Part shown: positions 1 to 5,280 of the stretch, in pieces | Numbering within the stretch: the stretch's first letter is position 1 | How the letters are laid out: each line of letters starts with the position of its first letter | Origin: Clostridiales bacterium | GTDB lineage: Bacteria > Bacillota_A > Clostridia > Oscillospirales > Oscillospiraceae | Direction: 5' to 3' | DNA: 5,280 nucleotides | NCBI GenBank assembly: GCA_019417795.1 | Contig: DXUR01000240.1 | Location: forward strand, 1-5,280 | Notes under the pieces: generated by a model | The model's input: the letters and a program-made list of their open reading frames with translations, nothing else | Told to the model about the DNA's origin: nothing | The model's database searches: none | Translations under genes and position numbers: made by a program

Positions 1-88
1 GATACTTGTATTGTATGTGCAATCGACCGGGATTGTAATAACCTGAAAGTGCAGTAGACTCAAAAAGCAATTCAAAACAGCTGATTTT

Positions 89-964
89 TCAAGGCATAAG
101 GTTTATAATGAGCAGCGCCACTACCCCCAGAAAATTCACGATTCCAAAGGAGAGGGATACTCCCAGCAGCACCTTATATTTTTGCATTGCCGTTTCCGTC
201 AGGTCACTTTTTCCATTTTCCATTTCTGTTTGAAGGTTCTGTTGGTACTGGGTCAGCTGTGTGCTGCTGCTCGCCGCATTTTCCGTCAGCTGCTGCACGA
301 TCACTGCCAGTTGCTCCAACACTTTTTCCTCGTCAGCATCAACCTGTTGAGAAAGCGCGTCCAGCTTTTGTTCCGCGCCGACAAATCCTTTTTCTATTAC
401 ATCGCGCGATTTTTCATCTTGTTTTTCCAGCTTTTCACCAAACTGCCGGAAATTATCGTCCATCTTTTCTTCTGTTCCGGCAAAGCCCTTTTCTATCGTC
501 TCATACGAGTTTTCCCCCTGCCTTCTCAGCTCTTCCTGTATTATTTTCTTTGCTGTTTCGATTTCTTGCTCAGTTTTCTCCATTTCTTGCAGCAGAGTCT
601 GATTTGCCTGAGCCGCGGCTTCGTTGTCCGTTTTCATCTGATCCATGATGGTCTTTCTGGCACCAGTCACGCCTCGAGTGATATTATTTTGCAGCGTTTC
701 CAGCTCATCCATGATGTCCGTTTTTGAATTCTTCAGAGTATCCTCTTTTGCCGTTTTTCCCATGCTTCTATCTGTTCGTGTCACAGCCTGTTTGACGGTT
801 TCCAGCTCCGCTTTCACAGCTTCATACTGGCCGTTTTCATCGGATGCGGCCTTTTCCAGCTTCGTCTGCAATTCCTCCGTCAGCGGCTGCACAACGTAGC
901 CCTGAAATAGTGCGCCCACCTCACTTCTTGTTTTGTTGTCTATCGTCTTATGATTTATGTCCAT
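89..964 (-). CDS. Tail-anchored coiled-coil membrane protein of the GTPase operon
   Basis: This is a 291-residue protein from ATG 964 (292 if the adjacent GTG at 967 is used). I do not recognise a named family. A short N-terminal region contains the hydrophobic patch GYVVQPL (about 22-28). From about 30 to 255 the protein is rich in Glu, Lys, Gln and Asp with heptad-like spacing, so a long coiled coil or helical rod is expected. Two adjacent 33-residue repeats (153-185 and 186-218) share the core IEKGF.G.E.K, and a weaker copy begins near residue 95 (ITRGVTGARK). The last 25 or so residues (about 265-289) are a hydrophobic transmembrane helix followed only by Met-Pro. There is no signal peptide, so this is a tail anchor with the coiled coil in the cytoplasm. 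The start overlaps the preceding GTPase gene by 17 bp, implying coupled translation and a shared function. A membrane receptor, tether or scaffold for the two GTPases is the simplest inference. Confidence in the gene is high; confidence in the role is low. Confidence 0.85.
   Translation of the reverse strand: MDINHKTIDNKTRSEVGALFQGYVVQPLTEELQTKLEKAASDENGQYEAVKAELETVKQAVTRTDRSMGKTAKEDTLKNSKTDIMDELETLQNNITRGVTGARKTIMDQMKTDNEAAAQANQTLLQEMEKTEQEIETAKKIIQEELRRQGENSYETIEKGFAGTEEKMDDNFRQFGEKLEKQDEKSRDVIEKGFVGAEQKLDALSQQVDADEEKVLEQLAVIVQQLTENAASSSTQLTQYQQNLQTEMENGKSDLTETAMQKYKVLLGVSLSFGIVNFLGVVALLIINLMP
98..172 (-). other. C-terminal transmembrane helix (tail anchor) coding segment
   Basis: This segment encodes roughly residues 265-289 of the coiled-coil protein: about 25 uncharged, mainly aliphatic residues (VLLGVSLSFG through VVALLIINL) preceded by Lys-Tyr-Lys. 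The positive residues on the N-terminal side and the absence of a tail after the helix suit an anchor with the N-terminal domain in the cytoplasm. Confidence 0.8.
311..508 (-). repeat. Tandem 33-codon repeat within the coiled-coil gene
   Basis: Two adjacent 99-base units (410-508 and 311-409) encode 33-residue repeats of the membrane-anchored protein. By eye about 14 of 33 residues match, concentrated in the first half: I-E-K-G-F-x-G-x-E-x-K-[ML]-D. The DNA is similar only around that core (for example, both have a CTTTTTCTAT-like stretch on the plus strand), so the duplication is old or selected at protein level. Confidence 0.7.
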
Positions 965-2954
965 CACTCGTTCTCCTCAAATTCTCAAAGTCTTGTTCCG
1001 TCAGTGCCAGCAGCAAAAACAGTTTCATTTTTTCTTCTCCTGAAACACTCTGCTCCATCTGTGCCACGATCTCATCGCGCTGCTGTAAATAATGTCTTTG
1101 TGCCACTTTCAGATAGCGGGCCAATCTTTTGCTATCCTCTTGTCGAATCATCTCAATGGCAGCTTTCTGCTTTTTCAGCGCTTCCAGCTGCATCTTGGGC
1201 GCAATTTGTTCATTCAATGATTTATCACGAATAGATTTTTTCTTATTATATAAATTCATCTGCTCCCTTTTCTGGTTCTTCAAATTGCTGAGTTCTGTTT
1301 CGATTTCGTCGCACCATTTATTACAGCAACCACTTTGCAGCATCTCTTGAACGTTTACTGCCATTTCGCAGTTAAACCTTTCCAAATCTGTACATTTCAC
1401 CTTCAGAAAAAATCCGCCCGGATAATACTTGGGATAATATGTTTCCCGCGACTGTTCCAAAATGTCCAGTATTGGCAAATCGGTTTTGGCTGGCTCCGCC
1501 AGCTCAGCCTGAGCAAATGTTTCACAGACCGTCTTCCAGTACAAGTCAACTTCTTCTTTCAGTCCTCTCAATACCGCTGCCAGCACCTTTCGGTCTGCGA
1601 GTGCTTCTTTTTCACTGCATCGTTGGTCTTTCAGATACCGTCCATCCGATTTATCCCGGTACAGCTGTTCCTGATTTATCGTATCCTCTGCAATCGAGTT
1701 GAGTTTATCGCCTGCGCTTCTGAAGTTTGCAGTCTGATCCTCCAGCTGACTTTTGGCCCATTCCAACTGTTTGATTTTTCGGTCCAGCGTACTGATCATA
1801 TCGTCTTTTTCGAGTTCTTTGCAATCATCCCTTGCTTTTCGAAATCGCTCATCTGCACGCCGGATCTCCCCTTCTTTTTCCCTGATCTTCCGTTCCGTCT
1901 CTTCCAGCCTGTCGCTTTCGTAAGAATCTACCCGGCTTTTCAAATCTTCGATGGCCGCTCGGAACCGCTGTCCCTCCCGAGCTGTAATGGACGTTCTCAA
2001 CGCTTGCAGCGTACTTTCCACGGTTTCTTTCACTTCCGCTGCATCTTCTTCGTCCAGGCTTTTCTGCATCGTATCCAGCGACTGTCCTAAATCTACTGGA
2101 AACAGCTCCATCTGTGTATTCTCGCCCAGTACGCTCTTCAGCGTCCGGGCATAAATTTCGTCGATATACTCATGAAAATTCTTTTCACGGGCAGCACGCT
2201 TCGTCCTGAAGTAACTGCGGATATTCTCTGCACTGTAGGAGCCTGTGCTAACAACTATAAAGCGCTCCGGTCGATTTTGCCACGAAACTTTTCCGGGCAG
2301 TTCCATCGACCCCAGCGACTGAATATCCGCCGCATTGCACGCTACGATGCAGACCTGCGAAAACGGGAGATATGCGTTTATCAGGTTTTCCACATGAGGC
2401 CTTTCCCTGTCATTCGCACTCTGCACACCCGGCATATCAATAATGCGAATTGAACCGACTGCGGACTCTTCCATAAAAAAACTCCGCGGAATATCGATGA
2501 ACAAGATCTCGTCCGTAGAAGTTCTCTGGCCACTTTCCACGTCCTGCCGTACCTGCTGCAAAGCTCTGACCATCTCTTTCGCATCGTAATATTTCTTTTC
2601 CGGCGTCGGTTCGTCGAGCTTTGCAAAGGCCAGTGCATACTTATCCGTCGCCGACTTTGCATAAATGATCGCGGTCACTGTAGAGGAATTACCCTGCGGT
2701 GAGCCTGCACGCAGAGTGTTATAGACGTCATTGAAGTTTTCATCCCGGATGCCGATCATCTTCAAAATCAGCGTTGACTTTCCGATTTGTGACTTCCCGC
2801 ATATCATGACGAGATACGTCTCATTTTCATCCTGATATTTCAAAAAGCGGTTGTCCTTTGTGGCTGTCAGGTCCTCCTTTAACTCATTGAACGCCTTTTC
2901 CTGCCAGTCTGAGCGTCTCTGAAAAAGCTGGCCGCAGTTTATGTCTTCTATCAT
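948..2954 (-). CDS. Dynamin-like GTPase with long coiled-coil stalk, lacking a recognisable G4 TKxD
   Basis: This is a 668-residue protein from ATG 2954; a GTG at 2984 would add ten residues but is less likely. The G1 motif GKSQIGKST lies at residues 53-61 and a Ser/Thr-rich switch I (SSTVT, 90-94) supplies a candidate G2 threonine. G3 is an intact DMPG (173-176) preceded by hydrophobic residues (IRII). The expected G4 strand (about 232-239) reads FIVVSTGS instead of ending in TKxD or NKxD, and a G5-like strand lies near 282-290. After the G domain come two long, highly charged helical or coiled-coil stretches (about 340-410 and 550-622). They are separated by a Tyr/Pro/Gly/Phe-rich patch (506-516) and a cysteine cluster (CCNKWC, 543-548). 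No transmembrane helix is evident; a short hydrophobic LFLLLALT lies near the C-terminus. The layout of G domain followed by an extended helical stalk fits dynamin-superfamily proteins that remodel or sense membranes. Such proteins in bacteria are often encoded as adjacent pairs, as here. It overlaps the gene before it by 4 bp and the gene after it by 17 bp. A relative of the first GTPase by duplication is possible, but overall similarity by eye is low. Confidence 0.88.
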   Translation of the reverse strand: MIEDINCGQLFQRRSDWQEKAFNELKEDLTATKDNRFLKYQDENETYLVMICGKSQIGKSTLILKMIGIRDENFNDVYNTLRAGSPQGNSSTVTAIIYAKSATDKYALAFAKLDEPTPEKKYYDAKEMVRALQQVRQDVESGQRTSTDEILFIDIPRSFFMEESAVGSIRIIDMPGVQSANDRERPHVENLINAYLPFSQVCIVACNAADIQSLGSMELPGKVSWQNRPERFIVVSTGSYSAENIRSYFRTKRAAREKNFHEYIDEIYARTLKSVLGENTQMELFPVDLGQSLDTMQKSLDEEDAAEVKETVESTLQALRTSITAREGQRFRAAIEDLKSRVDSYESDRLEETERKIREKEGEIRRADERFRKARDDCKELEKDDMISTLDRKIKQLEWAKSQLEDQTANFRSAGDKLNSIAEDTINQEQLYRDKSDGRYLKDQRCSEKEALADRKVLAAVLRGLKEEVDLYWKTVCETFAQAELAEPAKTDLPILDILEQSRETYYPKYYPGGFFLKVKCTDLERFNCEMAVNVQEMLQSGCCNKWCDEIETELSNLKNQKREQMNLYNKKKSIRDKSLNEQIAPKMQLEALKKQKAAIEMIRQEDSKRLARYLKVAQRHYLQQRDEIVAQMEQSVSGEEKMKLFLLLALTEQDFENLRRTSDGHKS
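972..978 (-). promoter_or_regulatory. Ribosome binding site (GAGGAGA) of the membrane-anchored coiled-coil gene
   Basis: The minus strand reads GAGGAGA within the last codons of the GTPase gene. The GGAG core is eight bases from the ATG at 964 and five bases from a GTG at 967. Both starts are possible and differ by one residue; ATG at 964 has the better spacing and codon. Confidence 0.7.
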
Positions 2955-5215
2955 AAGAAGTTTTCCTCCAGTTTTTCTGTACACCGGTCTGCCAACTCGT
3001 CCAGCAAATCTCTGGCTGCATTAATTTGCTTTTTGACATTGTAGATCTGCTGCGTTTTCCGGCTGCTGGAGTCCGTATCGATCAGATTTTCTTCCAGTCT
3101 CCCCCGAATCATCGCCATCTTCGCCTTATAATCTTCTACGGCGTCTTCTTCCAACTTATCATAAATCGTATCCAGTGCTACTCTGGCACGGCCATAATCA
3201 TCACACTGTATCCTCGTAATGTCACGTCCAATGGCAATGGCCGCACCAGCCGCAAGCGCTCCTCCTGCAACCGTTGCCACAACGCCTACACTGACGCCAA
3301 AAGAACTCGCAATTTGCGGAATCAGATTGAGCTGTGCATCGCCGATCAGATCCATACCTGTCATACCCGCAAGGCCGACCGAAAATTTCTGCACCGAACT
3401 AGACTGCTGATAATTGTCGTACAACATTTCACTCGTTTTTCTTTGTTCTTCTGTGATCTCGCCGCCCGCCTCTTTGCTCGTACGACCTGCATCATGCAGT
3501 CTGGCCGCTGCTGCGCCAACCCCAAGAACAAAATCGCTTGCACTCTTTGCACTTTGTTCCACTCTTTCCCACGAAATCTGGCCTTCGCAGGGTTTATATT
3601 CCTCAGCGCCAATATCTTTTGCCATTGCATCATAGCACGACATACTGTAATAATACGTGCCAATTTCGACAAGCGAGGCCATCAACCGACGGCTTGAAAC
3701 ATTTTCAGGCACAAAATTCGGCTCATTTTTACCGCTCGGCTTTTGGAGCAGGCTATAGAGCGACTTCGGCACCTCCAAATTTTGCTTATCATCAGTCAAA
3801 TGGCGCTCTTCATCTATTGACAGCAGCTTGGGCAGCGATGCATTCTGCGGATCTTCCAACGTCCGAAGAGATTTCTTCAGTGCCTCCATCCTGCACCGTT
3901 CTGGCACCAGGACGCGTTTGCAAGTATAACCCTCTTCATGTTCATACAGCGAATCTTTTACGATTTGCTCCGCTGCTTCCATATCTGCTTTGCTCACACC
4001 CAGAATCGCTTTGCGGAGGCTATGAAGTTTTCCGTTTCGCTCATCGAATTTATGGCTCAGCATATCTCGGCTCTTCTTTGCGCCCTTCCCATACTCCTCT
4101 TTCAGTTTTGTCTGATACTGCTTGACTTGGTTGGCCAGTGCCTCATCAAACTGCCGCAGAAATTTATCATTCGCGTGGCTGACAATATCTCCGTCATCCG
4201 TTGTTTCCAGAATTTCTTCGATCTCACTGAGTTTTCCCCGGATAACATCTATTTCATCCTTCAGATAATCGATGTTATTTTCCTGCGACCGCATGCTTTT
4301 ACAGCCGTATAGAATGATTGCATTGTGCAGCTGCTGAATCCACTCTTCGTTTATTTCCGGCTCCGCATATGCACCTGTGCAGACTACTTGATTTTCATTT
4401 TCAATTTTCATCTCCCGCATAAAAGTCTCTCGAACTGCCGCGTTCCCATCCACAGCACTATCCGAACGGGTAATTGCGTAGATGATGTGTGCTCCAAATT
4501 TTTCCGCAAGCTCTTTCAGGTGGCGATAATTATCCTGCTGAGAAAGCAGTCTCCCATCAAACGCAAATATTGCCGCATCGGAAGAGCTGATAGCAAAGTC
4601 CACCAGAGTTTCCCGGTAACTTTTCCGTGCCTCAAAACCAGGCAGCAGGACAAACGAGGTCTTTTCGTTTTCTGTATGTTTATAAGGGACCCGCAATTCC
4701 AGATACAGCGTTGCTGCATTCGTACCCTTGGAAGCCTCCCGAAATTCTTCCGGCGACATTTCTAATTCCTGCTGATGATATTCTCCATTTGCGTCCTTCA
4801 TGATCTGAATTGCGTACAATTCCGGCTTTTTGTCAGCCGTCATATCCTCTTTTTCGGTAATGAATACCGGTATCTCCTCACCGCGTTCCAGAGAAATATT
4901 CAAGCAGTCATCATCCAGCCCATAGAAGTGCTTCATCAGAGTCGTTTTGCCCGCGCCCTGCATACCGGAAACGCAAATCAGTGTTCTTTCATACATCAAG
5001 GAAGCAAGCTTTATCTTGCGCACCGAACCCATCAGTTCCCGAGCCATCCGGGCTGCGTGTTGCATATCGTTGTCTTTCCCGGGGTCATCATCTTCCGGGG
5101 CGCCGTTTTGGACATGGCCTGCCAGACGATCCATCAGCGACATGATCGTCAGGCATCGGTGGGTCAACTGATCCAGTTCCGAAAGGGAGATCAGATTCTT
5201 CTTTTCATTGCTCAT
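2951..5215 (-). CDS. Dynamin-superfamily-like P-loop GTPase with degenerate G3 and a Gly/Ala-rich hydrophobic segment
   Basis: This is a 754-residue protein if started at the ATG at 5215, which has a GGAG site eight bases upstream. An alternative start at 5233 adds six residues. A helical N-terminus of about 80 residues precedes a Walker A/G1 motif, GMQGAGKTT (residues 84-92). A switch-I-like segment IPVFITE follows (115-121, candidate G2 Thr120). The G3 position reads LLPG (190-193), so the usual aspartate is replaced by leucine. G4 is TRSD (249-252) and a G5-like CTGAY lies at 279-283. From about 310 to 410 the protein is charged and helical. Residues 633-662 form a Gly/Ala/Val-rich hydrophobic stretch, followed by a charged helical C-terminal tail of about 90 residues. 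This order (G domain, helical stalk, hydrophobic insertion, return helix) resembles bacterial dynamin-like proteins, where the hydrophobic part contacts membrane. The next gene is a second GTPase whose ATG overlaps this stop (ATGA). GTP binding is likely; efficient hydrolysis alone is doubtful. The family name is inferred from motifs, not from a database match. No more specific function is assigned. Confidence 0.85.
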   Translation of the reverse strand: MSNEKKNLISLSELDQLTHRCLTIMSLMDRLAGHVQNGAPEDDDPGKDNDMQHAARMARELMGSVRKIKLASLMYERTLICVSGMQGAGKTTLMKHFYGLDDDCLNISLERGEEIPVFITEKEDMTADKKPELYAIQIMKDANGEYHQQELEMSPEEFREASKGTNAATLYLELRVPYKHTENEKTSFVLLPGFEARKSYRETLVDFAISSSDAAIFAFDGRLLSQQDNYRHLKELAEKFGAHIIYAITRSDSAVDGNAAVRETFMREMKIENENQVVCTGAYAEPEINEEWIQQLHNAIILYGCKSMRSQENNIDYLKDEIDVIRGKLSEIEEILETTDDGDIVSHANDKFLRQFDEALANQVKQYQTKLKEEYGKGAKKSRDMLSHKFDERNGKLHSLRKAILGVSKADMEAAEQIVKDSLYEHEEGYTCKRVLVPERCRMEALKKSLRTLEDPQNASLPKLLSIDEERHLTDDKQNLEVPKSLYSLLQKPSGKNEPNFVPENVSSRRLMASLVEIGTYYYSMSCYDAMAKDIGAEEYKPCEGQISWERVEQSAKSASDFVLGVGAAAARLHDAGRTSKEAGGEITEEQRKTSEMLYDNYQQSSSVQKFSVGLAGMTGMDLIGDAQLNLIPQIASSFGVSVGVVATVAGGALAAGAAIAIGRDITRIQCDDYGRARVALDTIYDKLEEDAVEDYKAKMAMIRGRLEENLIDTDSSSRKTQQIYNVKKQINAARDLLDELADRCTEKLEENFL
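2965..2969 (-). promoter_or_regulatory. Ribosome binding site (GGAGG) of the second GTPase gene
   Basis: GGAGG on the minus strand lies ten bases before the ATG at 2954 and inside the last codons of the upstream gene. The start and stop share an ATGA, so translation is probably coupled. The longer reading from a GTG at 2984 would place this site inside its own coding region and has no comparable site upstream, so ATG 2954 is preferred. Confidence 0.75.
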
Positions 5216-5216
5216 T

Positions 5217-5280
5217 TCAACGTCTCCATTCATCGTTCAGCCATTTTATTGTGGAAAATATATCCTGCCGCAGCTCCGGC
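5217..5280 (-). CDS. C-terminal end of an unidentified upstream gene (partial)
   Basis: On the minus strand, the frame entering from the right edge reads through 20 codons and ends with the residues WLNDEWRR and a TGA at 5219-5217. That stop is one base before the ATG at 5215 of the next gene, spacing typical of operon neighbours, and the Shine-Dalgarno of the next gene lies inside this reading frame. The peptide is charged and amphipathic, as expected of a protein end. A second minus-strand frame is also open from the edge. It ends in FHNKMAER with a TGA at 5232-5230, overlapping a possible ATG at 5233, so the frame assignment is not certain. Nothing can be said about function from about 20 residues. 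The sequence beyond the right edge would settle which frame is real. Confidence 0.5.
   Translation of the reverse strand, partial: PELRQDIFSTIKWLNDEWRR
5224..5227 (-). promoter_or_regulatory. Ribosome binding site (GGAG) of the first GTPase-like gene
   Basis: The minus strand reads GGAG, then eight bases, then ATG at 5215. This spacing favours the start at 5215 (protein beginning MSNEKKN). The in-frame ATG six codons earlier, at 5233, has only AT-rich, non-purine-cluster sequence in front of it. Confidence 0.65.

Noticed and set aside
1..57. Possible C-terminal end of a convergent plus-strand gene (frame ending ...CNNLKVQ, TAG at 55-57)
   Set aside because: Only 18 codons are visible. Two minus-strand frames are also open here, and no terminator separates this stretch from the operon end. 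It cannot be supported from this window.
1..88. Possible continuation of the operon or terminator downstream of the last gene
   Set aside because: A short inverted repeat (CAATC/GATTG at 20-24 and 31-35) and a near-palindrome AAAACAGCTGATTTT (74-88) are present. Neither forms a GC-rich stem followed by a T-run on the minus strand, so no terminator is called. No start with a ribosome binding site is visible for a further gene.
89..964. Chemoreceptor (methyl-accepting protein) because of coiled coil and a membrane helix
   Set aside because: The membrane helix is at the extreme C-terminus, there is only one, and the highly conserved signalling hairpin tip of chemoreceptors is not seen.
1335..2090. 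A 251-codon open frame on the plus strand opposite the second GTPase gene
   Set aside because: It is antisense to a gene with clear GTPase motifs, its product is Phe/Cys/Leu-rich as expected from the complement of Glu/Lys-rich coiled coil, and no ribosome binding site is evident. The other long plus-strand frames (for example 182-727, 3026-3697, 3538-4125) are shadows for the same reason.
2951..5233. Identity as an AAA+ or STAND ATPase because of the P-loop
   Set aside because: There is no Walker B (hhhhDE), sensor or arginine-finger pattern downstream of the P-loop. TRSD, the switch-I-like IPVFITE and the helical stalk fit a GTPase of the dynamin type better.

Overview
The window holds one tightly packed block of genes, all on the minus strand and read from the right edge to the left. 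In order of transcription they are: the last codons of an unidentified upstream gene (right edge), a 754-residue P-loop GTPase-like protein (about 5215 to 2951), a 668-residue dynamin-like P-loop GTPase (2954 to 948), and a 291-residue coiled-coil protein with a single C-terminal membrane anchor (964 to 89). Consecutive genes either overlap (4 bp and 17 bp) or sit 1 bp apart, and each start has its own purine-rich Shine-Dalgarno. This is the layout of a translationally coupled operon. Its promoter lies beyond the right edge, and no convincing terminator is visible on the left.

The organism cannot be named from the sequence. Strong GGAG/GGAGG ribosome binding sites, moderate GC content (mid-40s to 50% by eye) and Lys/Glu-rich proteins fit a Firmicute, perhaps a gut-type Clostridium relative. 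This is a weak inference. There are no tRNA, rRNA, IS or CRISPR elements.

The two large proteins look like a pair of bacterial dynamin-superfamily mechano-GTPases. Each has an N-terminal P-loop domain followed by a long helical region. The first also carries a Gly/Ala-rich hydrophobic stretch near its C-terminus that could enter a membrane. The pair divides the GTPase motifs unusually. The upstream protein keeps a G4-like TRSD but has lost the G3 aspartate (LLPG). The downstream protein keeps G3 (DMPG) but has no TKxD at the expected place. The third protein is mostly charged coiled coil, contains a tandem 33-residue repeat, and ends in a tail-anchor transmembrane helix.

A reasonable hypothesis is a membrane-associated, paired dynamin-like complex with a dedicated membrane tether. 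It may be a defence or membrane-surveillance system, broadly comparable to known paired bacterial dynamins and to the LeoABC/Eleos type of dynamin-like defence modules. The sequence shows the architecture; the defence role is inference only.
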